From: Dactylis glomerata
Lineage: Eukaryota > Streptophyta > Magnoliopsida > Poales > Poaceae
Reading direction: 5' to 3'
Assembly: GCA_007115705.1 (NCBI GenBank)
Contig: QXEO01000531.1
Coordinates: 16,148,368-16,212,367, forward strand
Length of the DNA: 64,000 bases
Part shown: in pieces, positions 1 to 11,889 of the stretch
Numbering within the stretch: the first letter of the stretch is position 1
Layout: the number at the start of each line of letters is the position of its first letter
Program-made: the position numbers and the translations under genes
Notes under the pieces: generated by a model
The model's database searches: none
The model's input: only the letters and a program-made list of their open reading frames with translations
Told to the model about the DNA's origin: nothing

Positions 1-1207
1 AACGCCGATGGTGATGAGATAGTTTTTGCACAAACCCACATATATTTATTGATCGAAATAATGTTACCTAAGTCAGCTGCTGAAAACTTTAGGGCTCCAT
101 TTTGTTGTTAGTATGCAGTTGTGTACTATAAACTATGGCATATCTGCAATTCCGGATATCGCCCATTTTTTTATCCCTTTGCGATATAACTTACATTTGA
201 AGTATATAATGTAAAGGTTGTGTTTGTTAGTCACTACTCTTTTTTTCATGACCCTGCACCTTTTACGGGCTTGGGACTGGCATTGGGAGTGTATGACCAA
301 TTTGATAATATAGACTATCAAAGTATAAGACCAACCAACTGCAAAAATCAACAAAGTAAACTAAGCGCGATGAGTCACGCTAGGCCATTGGACAAATAAA
401 TTTGACATGTTCTTTTCCTGATGTTAGACAAATGTAAAAAGACTATTTTTTTACTTGGAGGAATATGTAATGAGGAGGAGGAGATTTGAATAACTTACTA
501 CCTGTCCAAATTGATCAATCATGTAATCAGTTTGCCGAGATTAGCTATATGGACAACAACTAAATTGTATGTCATAGCACTATATAAATCATTGACAAAG
601 GTGTACTATATTTCTCTTTGTTTTTTCCAAACTATGCAGAAGAGCTTATTTATCTATTTTGATTAATAAATGGAAAAGGCGTGCAATAGGTATATATCAT
701 GCCCTCGTTAAGTATCTCAAGTCAGTAATTTAGTATCAATTGAGAATGCAACTATTACAGTGTTCTCAATTCACAATCTGTCATAATTTTTTTCCAAAAT
801 GGGGAAGCCCTGGCCTCTGCATCATAAATAGAATGATCAGTTTGGAACAACCGATGCACACAAGAATCAAATTATTGTATAAGAATGAATCCTCCTGAAA
901 ATCACATGTGAGCAGCAAAAACAATAATTGTTGGGATGTGAGGATACCTAGAATACGCCAGAGACGTTCATCCTGGAAAACGCCGGCCGAAGTCGGCACC
1001 ATAGTCAATAAGGCAGGGACATCAGAGGGGTCGAACACATACTTGATCTGGTCTCTGCAGTCACAGTATCCGGTGTATATAAGTAAGTATGAAATCTAAT
1101 GAGACTAATCATCATGATGCAATAGTGCCTAGAAATTCTACCTTACAATTGCTAGATAGATGCCTGCTGGAGTCATGCCTAGAGACGTGCTCGACGGTAT
1201 TTTGCAG
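1..1207. other. AT-rich flank without a recognisable gene
   Basis: No reading frame here resembles a known family and no transposon end pair was found. A minus-strand open stretch at 781-1038 has a peptide-like composition, but it has no partner exons I could join and no recognisable domain. Confidence 0.4.
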
Positions 1208-2236
1208 TTCAACCAATTTGTGAACTGAGTCCAGGACATGGCCGGCTGGACTCAAAATTGGAGAGGTTGGTGGCGGCCGATGTGCAGGCAACTGTACAGA
1301 AGATCATATTGTTGAATATTTTCTTTGGAGATGCACACGAGGATTGTCTTAGGGTCAGATACATCTGCGTGGCAATGGTGAGTAAAGTTTTCATGATTTT
1401 GAGGCAATAACATACCCGAAAGATCTAATGACCACGTTTTGAGGCAATAACATACCCGAAAGATCTAATGACCACGGTTTGTTCAACATGGAAATTAATG
1501 GGCAGATGTTTTGCTTTTCAGTGGGATTTTCTATAGTAACTATGCATTCCCTTGCTTGCTTTTACGCGCTAAGATTCATAAATGTGTGAATTATGAGTGG
1601 AAATAAAATGAAATACAATTATATGACTGAAGATGCAAGATATAAATATAATTTTATTGCATTGGCTCCTAAAACAGTGATTGCTTGCATGAATTTAGAA
1701 CAGTTTATCTGAGTTTCTATGTTTTGAACAATCTGTTCCGTGTTCGAGTTGGTTAATTCTAGCCGGATTGGATCAATACTTAATGTTGTGGTTAGTGGTG
1801 TAATGTGAACTTATTTTGTGAGGCGGAGTTGATGACACAGAGTCGGTAATTACGACGAAACTAATAGCAGCACTTAATATCACTTTCCCGACTTGTTGAG
1901 ATAAATACCTTACTTGTGGTTAAGCCTAATGTTGATGTATTGGCATGAACAAAGGCATAAATGACAATATTGTTGATCAGCTGATTAAAATGTTAATACG
2001 ATATATATGTAAAACTTTTTTTTGCAGACAATACGACATGTAGCACTGGGAGAATGGAGATCATATCCTTTCAGAGGTTAGTGAGAAAAACGTACCTCAG
2101 CTATGAATTAATGCTTTCCGGCCAATCTTGTGTCGACTGAGAACTCTGTCTGTTCCACGCGTGCATTCGCCACAGTGAGCTGACATAGATCACGATTCCT
2201 CACTCTATTTTACGCCACTTTGGCGTTGCAGGCTAG
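1208..2236 (+). CDS. Possible 3' exons of an unidentified gene
   Basis: I do not recognise this protein. The block 1208-1377 follows a TTTTGCAG acceptor, is open for about 56 codons and ends at a strong donor (GTGAGT at 1378). A second block, from just after TTTGCAG near 2028 to a GTTAGT donor near 2077, continues in the same frame. A third acceptor (GTTGCAG near 2231) leads at once to a TAG stop. Agreement of three splice sites with one frame suggests the tail of a real or relic gene, but no upstream exon or start codon was found. It may be a gene fragment carried by a transposon or a chance series. The exon includes a run of hydrophobic and acidic residues with no motif I can name. Confidence 0.22.
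1397..1476. repeat. Perfect 40-bp tandem duplication
   Basis: Two adjacent identical 40-bp copies (1397-1436 and 1437-1476), each starting TTTTGAGGC and ending GACCACG, lie just downstream of the exon-like donor at 1378. Identity of the copies implies a recent duplication or slippage event. Confidence 0.9.
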
Positions 2237-3127
2237 GAGCAAGCGGACATCTACAGAGCACCGAGATGGCGGCGGATCGGCGGCGTGCTCTAGGCCGCAG
2301 CGTTGTATTTCTTTGGATGGAAGGGTTCGTGACCTTATAGTTATCCTCATCTTGTTTCTCTAGCACCTCCATCATCAAGATACCGTGTCATGTAAATCTG
2401 TTAAAAATTGATTTGGTGGATAAAACAGGATTGAAAATATGTTTAGAGATATCTTGTACACAAGCAAAATAACTTTGAGTACAATCCTATCTGCACCTAG
2501 CTAGCTGAAACGAATTAAAAGAACTTTGTGATCAACCTTGTAGATCTAATATACTATCACCCACGGGCTACCTGCCTAGTCGCTGGAGACTTCCGGTAGA
2601 TGGTGGTTTTGCATGCTTTCCAATCAGATTGGATGTCGTGAGTGCATGGACCGACCGAGGGTGCATGAGGCGATTGATGAAGACGGATATCGAGTTTTTC
2701 TTTCTTGACTGGAAAGGCGACCTCATCTGATCGGAAGGGCGATCTCATCTGAACAAAATACGAACCATGCTAGCTATATAGATTTTACCGGTTAGAATCT
2801 TCGATCGATCCTCTAAAAAAGAGTCATTGATCGATTGTCCAGGCTGCATCTGGTGGTCTCCTGCGTGCGTAGCTTTGTTTCTTTGTTTCTCTTTGGACGG
2901 AAGGGTGTTTGGTAGATGCAATATCGAAGAGGTACGTCAAAAATTATATAGGGCATTGGTGGGTAATTTTCTTAAATTTTCATGTCAATGGATTATTTCT
3001 AAGATCCATCGGCTGCCACCAACTAAATAGTTAAGTTAATGGCCAGATGTTTCTGATTTTTGTGTGATTTTCTTGACTATTTCTCTAATTTCTAGTTAGC
3101 CCGTAAAGTACTTTTAATATATAATAG
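2237..3127. other. Intergenic stretch, nothing identified
   Basis: No gene, TIR or LTR end was recognised. A short phrase around CTTTGGA(C/T)GGAAGGG occurs near 2313 and again near 2890, a weak hint of an old local duplication. Confidence 0.4.
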
Positions 3128-4935
3128 ATGTGCTTGTCCCAGAACACGGTTAATTATGGTATAACGTTGATGCTTGTATCTTTGATATTTTTAATTCTAG
3201 TCTTCCTTTGGACTTCAGAGGTGCCTCAGCATTTATGTTTTGCTCCACAAATAAAGGCAAGTGGGATACCACTATTTCATATCATTTATGAACATTACAA
3301 TCTTGCAACTTCTTATGTTCATGTTACTTGTTATTAGTATATTGGCACTCTTTCATAGCTTGCTTGACTATGAGGTAACATTAGTAGCATATTTCTTATT
3401 ATGAATTGTCTGAGTACTTGATCATATAGTTAGTATATATACACCTTATGAAGCAAATGTGTTCGTGAAAGTTTCTTTTATCCCTCTCAGTTGTTAACTG
3501 AATTGCTTGAGGATAAGCAAATAGCTAAGCTTGGGGGAGTTGATACGTCCAAAACGTATCTACTTTCCGAACACTTTTGCTATTGTTTCTCCTCTAATTT
3601 GTGTATTTTGAATACAACTAACACGAACTCACGCTGTTTTCAGCAGAATTACTCTGGTGTCTTGTTTTTGTGCAGAAATCCGACTTTTAGGAAAAATTCC
3701 GGAAAATATTGCAAAAATTCTATTTTGCCAGAAGACCCACGGAGCCAGAAGGAGAGACGAAGGGGGGCTGTGGCCTGGGCTCACCACCAGGGGGTGCGGC
3801 CCAGGCCTGGCCAGGCCCACCTGTGGTGAGGCCACCTCGGCCGTCGCCTCGACCCCTCCTTCCGCCTACATATACCCTCTGACCTGAAAGGAGCGGGGGT
3901 TTGGCATTTTTCCCAGATAGACTTCCGCTGCGCCGCCACCATCAGAAACCGCGATTCAGAACCAGAAACTCCGTTCTGGCACCCTGCCGGGACTGGGGAT
4001 TTGGAGGAGATCTTCATCACCATCATCACCGACGTCTCTCCATCAACCATCCATGACTCCCCCATCCATGTGTGAGTAATTCCCGCTGTAGGCAAAGGGG
4101 ATGGTTGGGATTGGATGAGATCATTCATGTAATTTGCTATGAGATTGTTAGGGCATAGTGCCTAGTATCTTTTATTAGTGCTTATGACATTGTTGCAACT
4201 TGTTGTGCTTAATGCTTGTCACTTTGGGCCCGAGTGCCATGATCTCAGATCTGAACCTGTTATTGTTTTATGATGATACTTGTTGTTTATGATCTTACCT
4301 GCAAGTTGTTTACACATATTGTTGTCCGGAACTCGAGGCCCCAAAGTGATAGAAATTGGGATAACCAGATGGGATGGCTTTGATGTGAGGATCACATATG
4401 TTCACCGAGTGTTAATGCTTTGCTCCGGTACTTTATTAAAAGGAGTACCTTAATTACCAGTAGTTTTCCTTGAGGCCCTGCTATAATAGGCTGGTAGGAA
4501 AAAAGATGTCGTGCAAGTTTCTCATTGCGAGCACGTACGACTATATACGGAACACATGCCTATGATTGTTAGTACTAGGATGCTTATCATTATTTATCTG
4601 CAATGCCCATGTCTCACTGATTTCATGAATTATCTTGTCCATGCAACGCCCGTACATCCATCCCTATGCCTACAGTATTTTATCCTACTGTTTACTATTA
4701 CTACTATTACCGCTTTTATTTTACTATTGCTATTACTGCTTTGCTACTATCACCACTATAAAACTGTTGCTACTGATAAACCACTGCGAACAAGTCTGTT
4801 TCTAGGTGCAGCTGAATTGACAACTCATCTGTTAAGGCTTATAAATATTCTTTGGCTCCCCTTGTGTCAAATCAATAAATTTGAGTTTTACTTCCCTCAA
4901 AGACTGTTGCGATCCCCTATACTTGTTGGTCATCA
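3128..4935 (+). mobile_element. 3' fragment of family A gypsy element, plus strand
   Basis: From 3128 to 3540 the sequence is the reverse-complement counterpart of about 5273-5690, the 3' internal end of the minus-strand family A element. It ends in a polypurine tract (AAGCTTGGGGGAGT) directly followed by a full LTR starting TGATACGTCC at 3541. Everything 5' of 3128 is missing, so this is a 5'-truncated copy without coding capacity. It abuts a second, oppositely oriented copy at 4936 with no host sequence between them. Confidence 0.85.
3541..4935 (+). repeat. LTR of family A (plus-strand copy)
   Basis: The 1395-bp LTR begins TGATACGTCCAAAACGTATC and ends GGTCATCA. It matches, in reverse complement, the LTR at 11890-13266 along its length. 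The terminal TGATxx/xxATCA ends and the polypurine tract at its left mark it as the 3' LTR of the truncated copy. Confidence 0.88.
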
Positions 4936-5272
4936 GGTATATGTAGGCGGAAGGAGGGGTCGAGACGATGGCCGAGGCGGTCCTCACAACAGGTGGGCGC
5001 GGCCAGGCCTGGGCCGTGCGCCCTGGTTGTGTGCCTAGGCCACTGTCTCTCTCGTCTCTCCTTCTGGCTCCGTGGGTCTTCTGGCAAAATAGGATTTTTG
5101 CAATATTTTCTGGGATTTTTACAGAAAGTTGGTTTTCTGCACAAAAACGAGACACCAAAGCAATTCTGCTGAAAATAGCGTTAGTCCATGTTAGTTGCAT
5201 TTAAAACACACAAGTTAGAGGAGAAACAACAGCAAATGTATTCGGGAAAGTAGATACGTTTTGGACGTATCA
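4936..5272 (-). repeat. Truncated 3' LTR of family A (minus copy)
   Basis: Only the first 337 bp of the LTR remain (TGATACGTCC end at 5272). The break at 4936 lies in the stretch GGTATATGTAGGCGG, joined directly to the LTR end of the plus-strand copy. The intact LTR has ATCAGGT a few bases before this point, so the junction may have used microhomology (ATCAGGT). Confidence 0.85.
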
Positions 5273-5287
5273 ACTCCCCCCAAGCTT
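5273..5287 (-). other. Polypurine tract of family A
   Basis: On the minus strand the sequence AAGCTTGGGGGGAGT directly precedes the LTR start TGATACG. This is the expected plus-strand priming site for reverse transcription. Confidence 0.85.
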
Positions 5288-5741
5288 AGCTTATTGTTTG
5301 TCCTCAAGCAATTCAGTTAACAACTGAGTGCGATAAAAGAAACTTTCACGAACACATTTGCTTCATATGATGTATATATACTCAATATATGATCAAGTAC
5401 TCAGGCAATTCATAATAAGAAATATGCAACTAATGTTACCTTATAGTCAAGCAAGCTATGAAAAAGGGCCAATGCATTAATAACAAGTAACATGAACATA
5501 AGAAACTATAAGATTGTAATGTTCATAAATGATATGCAAGAGTGGTATCCCGCTTGCCTTTATTTGTGGAGCAAAACATAAATGCTGAGGCACCACTGAA
5601 GTTCAAGGGAAGACTAGAAGTAAAAATATCAAAGATACAAGCATCAAAGTTATACCACAATTAACCGTGTTCTGGGACAAGCACATTACACTAAGAATAA
5701 CATCTATGCTCTCAAGAAGGTGCTTAAAGTTAGAAGATGAA

Positions 5742-5791
5742 GACTCAACATAAAAGTAAAAGAAAGGCCCTTCGCAGAGGGAAGCAGTGAT
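5742..5791. repeat. 50-bp block identical to one in family B
   Basis: The noncoding segment around GGCCCTTCGCAGAGGGAAG is identical over 50 bp to 45975-46024 in the family B element, while the flanking sequence has clearly diverged. It contains a short palindrome (CCCT..AGGG) and lies in the long 3' noncoding region of both elements. Confidence 0.85.
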
Positions 5792-7202
5792 TAAGCATGT
5801 GCTAGAGCTTTTCATTTGTAAAACAGAGATAAAAATTTATTTTGAGAGGTGGTTGTTTCATGCCAACGACTGGCAATGGGGACTTGCTATCTTCCCTAAT
5901 AAACAAGTGAGAGCGGTTCCGAGTTCTTTGAAAATTTGGCACATTTGTGCTCTTTTATAAAGCTTTGGCACTCCTCTCCACCTTTTTTCTTTTCTCAAAC
6001 CATGGCTAACCGATTCCATCGGGTGCCCACCAACTTTCACATACCATGGAGGAGTGCCTTTTTTTTTCTCTTTTAGATTAGATTACAGTGGCCTGACCAG
6101 ACGAGCAGATAAGCTGCCTAGTCGAGGGGTACTTAATTTAATATGGAAGATAGCAATTCCGACCACTACGTCCTCATGAGCTAAAAACAGTGGCACAAAA
6201 ATGAGAAGTAGTTGAAAGTTTTGAAAGGTAGCACATAAAAATTTACTTGGAATGGCTTGCAAATACCATGCATAGGAATTTATAGTGGACTCTTTGGGGT
6301 TACTCGGTTTTCAGGAGTTGGATGCACGAGAAGTATTCTCTCTCAGTACAAGTGAAGGCTAGCAAAAGACTGGGAAGCGACAATCGAGAGAGCAATAACT
6401 ATCATAATCATGCTTGCGACAAAAGAAAATTAATATAGGCATAAAAACGATACAAGAACTCTGAGGCAAAGTAAATCATTGAGGCTTAATTGACTTTTTG
6501 TTCAGTCATATGCATGCTTGAGCATGTGCCAAGTCGATTCAAATGAAACTTTCAGAGGAGGATACCACAATAACATACCATATTATGAATAAAATAATGC
6601 AAGCAAGCGTCTACATGACATGCTACAAACTATTAGTAAATTGGAACTAATCATATGAGAGCAAGAACTACAAAGCATCCATTAGATAACATATACCTTA
6701 CATGAACCGACTAAGCATGTCCCCATAGATGAGTATATGTACAAAAATGAAAACAAATAGAGTTCATACCAGCCTCTTACCACATCTCGGATTGTCATAT
6801 GTCGTCATTATTGCCTTTCACTTGTATGGCTCGAATAATATGAAGTGAATACCAAGCTCCAATGGAGTAACAGAGACTGAACTCTGCAGCAAACTTTACA
6901 AAACCAAAGAAGAACAACAAATATTTTTGGGTTTTCGATTTTTGAAACAAGAACAGAAGGAAATAGCAAAGAAAGCAAAATATTTTTGGATTTTTCAGAT
7001 ATCAAACCGAAAAATAGCAAGTAAAGCAAACCAAATCTAGAAACTAAAATACAAGCAAAGAGAAACAATGGAAATACTTTTGGTCTTTTTGTGTTTCGGA
7101 AAGTAGAAATAAGAATGAGAACAATAAAGAAAAGAAAGCAAAACATGGATATATAAAGTACCGACAAAATATGATATGTAGATGAGTGAACCGTCGGCAT
7201 AC

Positions 7203-7217
7203 CTCCCCCCAAGCTTA
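7203..7217 (-). other. Internal polypurine-tract copy in family A
   Basis: The 15-mer CTCCCCCCAAGCTTA is identical to the one at 5274-5288 beside the 3' LTR. It sits just beyond the end of the third reading frame, about 1.93 kb inside the element. It could be a second plus-strand priming site or mark an ancestral 3' end. Confidence 0.75.
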
Positions 7218-7238
7218 GGTTTTTGGCCTAAGTGGAGA

Positions 7239-8357
7239 TCAATCTCGTCTCCAATACATGCCCCATGCTGGTGGATCATCATTGGCATAGTCATAGCCTG
7301 GCCCTTGTGAAGATGAAGCAGATGGTGTATAATCATAATAAGGCTGCTGGTATGGAAACTCCGCAATGTTAGAAGGCTGGACCGACTCCTCGGTCGCCTC
7401 TTCATTGTGCACGGGCTGCGGGTGCTCCTCCATGTATGTGTCGAGCTCACCCTCTGTGAGTGACCATCCATTCCTGCGATCAAGGTTAAACAAAGAGGTG
7501 CAGGAAAATGGACTGATCGATCAGTCTTCACTACCTTCCAGGTAGATTTCTTAAAGAAGGTTATCTCAAACGTCAAGTTATTCAAATAGGAATGAGGAGA
7601 AACAAACTTATAATGTATCATAGAATTAAAATCAAGTTTCTCTACGGGGAATTGCATATCTAAAATATGAGGCACTACACCATGCAAAGCTAATAAGCGT
7701 GAAGCAACAAGACCTCCACAGATCCCCCCTTTCTCACGGTTAGCATCAAGACGAAAAGCTATCAAAGCACCCAAATTGTAAGTCCTATCACCTCTCAAAG
7801 CAGCAGCAATAAAAGCTAGATCACAGCAGGATAACTTACTTGCAGCTTTCCTAGCAAGAACACATTTGGTAATAAATTAGGCAAAATATCGAATGGATGG
7901 GAAATGAATATTTCGAATTTTACCACCCTCTTCTGTGAAGCTTCTTCCTTGACAAATCTCCCCATATAGGTCCATCAATGGCCTAGGCCGTTCCTTCATC
8001 TTTTCGCGCGATCCCCACTATGGTACTCTAATGGCTGCACAGAAAACATCAAAGGGCAAGTCCACAGATTTATTGTAAATTTTATAATGAACCATGGGGT
8101 TAGATGTGGACCAATTGAATTTGAAATCCTGCACCACGGACATTGTTAGTTTAGCATATTGGGGCGGTTCACCATCAATAAAATGTTCGAATCCCGCATT
8201 AGAGACTAAAGTTTGGAAATCCTGCAGGATTCTCGGCAGCATTCATGAACTCTGAGCATGGATAGATTGAGGGAAAGAACCTCTCTTCACGGTGATCTCT
8301 CATGACTTCATGCACTTCTAGTTCATATTGAAAAAGTTGGTATGCATTCTCCTCCAT
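7239..8357 (-). pseudogene. Third reading frame of family A (env position), broken
   Basis: An ATG at 8357 opens a frame with acidic and aromatic residues (MEENAYQLFQYELEVHEV at the start). It shifts frame near 8235, continues to about 8018, has another break, and resumes from about 7798 to a final stop at 7239 (frame ending GMYWRRD). The parts read as one protein of roughly 370 residues with a Pro/Gln/Tyr-rich tail. It occupies the place of an envelope-like gene, downstream of protease, but I see no signal peptide or clear membrane segment, so an envelope role is not supported. Similar unnamed proteins are common in Triticeae gypsy elements as I recall; function unknown. Confidence 0.55.
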
Positions 8358-8699
8358 TTCTGAAAATTTTAACAAACCTCATAAAAAGTGATTAACTACT
8401 ATAGGGAGTTACTAGAGGGCTAACATGCATCAAAATAACATTTCTAAGCAATAGAACAAGCATGCAAACTCATTTCACCTGTAACCTATAGAGCTAAAAT
8501 ACTCAAGAAATACTCCACTAAACAAAATTCTACTTGGACAATCGGAGGAGTCACATACCGGAGAACAAATGCTCCGAATCTCAGCAACAATGATGGGCTG
8601 AGCAAGGAGATCAAAAAATCGAGATGGAGAGTAGCAAGAACACGAGTTTGAGCTGGGGTGTCAAGATTTTTTGGTAGAGAGAAAGAGCTGGGGAGGAAG

Positions 8700-8960
8700 A
8701 GATAAGTGAGAGGCCAGGGGGGGCCCCTCACAATAGGTGGGCGCGGCCTAGGCTTGGGCCGCGCCCCTGGTTGTGAGGTGGCATGGTGGGTCCCCCTGAG
8801 GTCTCCCATGTGCCTCTCTGCCCCATTTTTGACATAAAAATTTAAAAAGATTTTTCTGGAATTTTTCGAGAAACTTTATTTTCGAGGATTTTTCAGAAAA
8901 ATGATAAGAGAATAAAACTCGGGCAAACGACGGTGGTGCGATAGAAAGCAAATCCAACTC
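8700..8960 (-). promoter_or_regulatory. LTR-like palindromic block inside family A
   Basis: The 23-bp phrase at 8726-8748, starting CCTCACAATAGG, also occurs identically at 12975-12997 inside the 5' LTR. Here it forms a long inverted repeat: CCTCACAA (8726) pairs with TTGTGAGG (8771) and GGGCGCGGCC (8739) with GGCCGCGCCC (8757). The following stretch, rich in GATTTTTC phrases, also resembles the LTR. It sits between the protease gene and the start of the third frame, which suggests a duplicated piece of U3, possibly an internal promoter. Confidence 0.55.
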
Positions 8961-9161
8961 AACCTTACAACAGCTCTAAGACATTCTAATCATGTAACTA
9001 ACAAAGAGAACAAAAATGGTGCAAGTAAAAATGAGTGAGGTTGAGTAAGTGCGGTGAAAACGAAGTTTCATTCATATAAAATCATTTTGTTAACAAGGTT
9101 GATCAAGTCTTGTTACCAAACTAATTTTATATGAGGCAAAACTTTGCATTTCACTATATGC

Positions 9162-11801
9162 TTATGTTACCTCGACCTTGATAGGCATAGTCCCAATCAT
9201 AACAATTTTATATTCTTCCTTGGGCTTTCGCTCTGAACAAATAATCTGACCAACTCTGATGGTCTCAACATTCTTGATTGAATTTAGAGCGTTCTTTGTA
9301 TCAATCTTCTTGGGAAAATAAACCGTATATTATTTGTCATTGACATTAAAAGTTACTTTTCCTTGATTGCAATTAATAACCGCACCTGCAGTGTTTAGAA
9401 AAGGTCTCCTAAGAATAATAGACATATTATCATCTTTAGGCATTTCCAACATAATAAAGTCAGTTAATATCAAATAACTGTTAGCAACTTGAACAGGAAC
9501 ATTTTCACATATACCAATAGGAATAGTAGTAGACTTATCAGCCATTTGCAAAGATATATCAGTTGCTACCAATTTTTCTAGATCAAGTCTCTTATAAAGA
9601 GAAAAAGGCATGACACTAACTCCGGCTCCCAAATCACATAAAGCAGTTCTAACATAGTTATTTTTAATGGGGCAAGGAATAGTTGGTATACCTGAATCTC
9701 CAAGCTTCTCCGGAACTTTACCATCAAAAGAATAATTAGCAAGTAAAGTGGAAATTTCCTCATTAGTAATCTTCCTTTTGTTAGTAACAATATCTTTCAT
9801 ATACTTTGCATAAGGAGGCATGCTAATAGCATCAGTCAAAGGAATTTACAAAAATAAAGGTCTCATCCATTCACAAAACCTATTGTAGTGTTCTTCTTCC
9901 TTGGATTTGTGTTTCTTATCAGGAAAAGGCATTGGTTTCTGCACCCAAGGTTCTCTCTCATTACCATGCTTGTTGGCAATGAAGTCTTCCTTAGTGTACT
10001 TTGCATTCTTGGCAAGCTTTTCTGGTTCCTCTTCAACTTCTTCTTTATCGGAAGCATTACCTGGTTCAGTTTCAGCATTAGAAATAGAAACACTATTAGG
10101 ATCTTTACCTATTTCAGAAGATTCTGCAACTGTTTTATGCTTCTTCTTCTTCTTCTTGAAAGGAATATCATCTCTTGAAGTGCATTGAGAATCTTGCTCG
10201 ATCCTCTTAGGATGTCCTTCAGGATATAAGGGGTCTTGAGTGGTAGCACCTCCTCTTGTGCGTATTTCACACGCTTGTTTTTCTCCTGCGGCATTAACTA
10301 GCAAATCTTTTTGCACCTTGGTAAGCTAATCAATTTGAGTCTGAACCATTTGAAAATATTTAACAAGTATCTTCACATCATTGGAGGTTCTCTCCACAAT
10401 ATCCTGCAACTTGTTAATAGCTCTAGAATTTTCCAACAAATGATTCTGCACCCTTCTATTAAAATTATCTTGCTTAACAACAAAATTATCAAACTCATCT
10501 AAGCATTGATCAGGATGTTTAGAGTAAGGATTATCTCTATCATCAAAGCGTTGGAGAGAGTGTACCTCAATAGTAGATGAGTGAGGGATTGGCTTACATA
10601 ATTCTTCTATAGGAGGTAAATTCTTCACATCTTCAGATTTAATCCCTTTCTCCTTAAGAGATTTCTTGGCTTCCCTCATAACCTCATCATTTAATTCAAT
10701 CATTCCTCTCTTCTTTGGTGTTGACTCTGTAGTTGGCGCTGGTGTTGGTGTTGACTCAACCATAGTCCAATCATCATGATTCCAGCTTATTTTAACCATT
10801 AGTTCTTCAGCTTCAACCGGAGTTCTTTCCCTGAAAACACAACCAGCACAACTATCCTGATATGTCTTAGATTCATTAGTTAGTCCATTATAAAATATAT
10901 CAAGGAGTTCATTTTTAGGCAATGGCTCTTTAGGCAACGCTCTAATTAAAGAGCAAAACCTTGCCCAAGATTTAGGCAATATCTCTCATTTTCCCTGTTC
11001 AAAGTCAAAGATTTTTTGCACAACAGCATGTTGAGCACTAGCAGGAAAATATTTCTGAAAGAAAGCATTAACCAAAGCAATAGGACTATTAAGAGATCCA
11101 GGAGACAAATTATTAAACCAATTTTTAGCTGCACCTATCAATGAAAAAGGGAAAATCTTAGGAACAAAGTAAGTGCGCAGCTTAATATCATCAGAAAACA
11201 AATTACTCAAAGTAGAAAGCTCATTCATATGGGCCATAGCACTTTCACCTTCAGTACCACAAAAAGGGTCTTTCTCAACAATAGATATGAAAGAGAAATT
11301 TAAAGAGAAATCATAATCCTTATCTCTAATATTTATGGGAGAAGCAGCAAACTTAGCATCAGGAGATAATTTATATCTAACAGCACGTCTTGCTAGAAGT
11401 TCCTTAACAGCATTAGCATCACGAGTGGCATGAGCTTCAGCAATAAAATCATTGTCAAGCTCAATATAAGTGTCATCAAGATCATCACTAGGGCATTCCC
11501 TAGACTCAGGTGAACCAACAGGTGTAACAGTAGTGTTCCCCAATTGCTTAGTCCTAGCAATTGTAGCATCTAAAAAGGAACCTAACGAACCACTCTCATC
11601 AAGCACAGTAGAAGCATCATCTAAATTATCAGCGGCATTTTCAAACTCAGCAGAAGAAGTAGCAGTAGCATGTGCATGTGGTGGTGTAAGCAACTTACTC
11701 ATAACAGATGGCAAATCAAGAGCAACAGAGGTGTTCAGAGTCGTACCTCTTCTTGTAGTGGATGGCAATATAGGAACTTTTCCATCACGAGGTTTACCCA
11801 T
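9162..11801 (-). pseudogene. gag-pro: gag-protease of family A, four in-frame stops
   Basis: The ATG at 11801 lies about 60 bp after the PBS. One frame of 880 codons runs without any shift to a final TAA at 9162-9164, interrupted by TGA (10986-10988), TAG (10326-10328), TAA (9846-9848) and TAA (9330-9332). The first third resembles Retrotrans_gag (KIFPFSLIGAAKNWF, then FFQKYFPAS). A middle, Glu/Lys-rich linker follows. The last part is a retropepsin-like aspartic protease with CDLGAGVSVMP, the Athila-type form of the D-T/S-G motif, and ILRRPFLNTAGA as the second conserved segment. Gag would form the particle and protease would process it. Each stop could come from a single C-to-T change (CGA, CAG, CAA), as expected for methylated transposons. 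No pol follows. Confidence 0.85.
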
Positions 11802-11860
11802 GATGAATGGATTGCAGCGAACAATATGAATTCCAAGTGAACTTACAAATCAGGCTATGC

Positions 11861-11878
11861 TCCCCGACAACGGCGCCA
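11861..11878 (-). other. Primer binding site, tRNA-Asp type
   Basis: The plus strand reads TCCCCGACAACGGCGCCA, which equals the 3' end of plant tRNA-Asp except for one base. It lies 11 bp from the LTR edge at 11890. This fixes the minus strand as the element's sense strand. Confidence 0.85.
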
Positions 11879-11889
11879 GAAAATAGTCT

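Noticed and set aside
3541..4935. Simple solo LTR of family A
   Set aside because: The 413 bp before it match the internal 3' end and the polypurine tract, so it is the 3' part of a longer element.
6808..7212. 134-codon hydrophobic minus-strand frame in family A
   Set aside because: It lies in the AT-rich noncoding 3' region, spans the internal polypurine tract and has no signal of a real protein beyond a Phe/Leu-rich composition.
10140..10160. Microsatellite (CTT repeat)
   Set aside because: It encodes a lysine run in gag and is explained by the coding frame.
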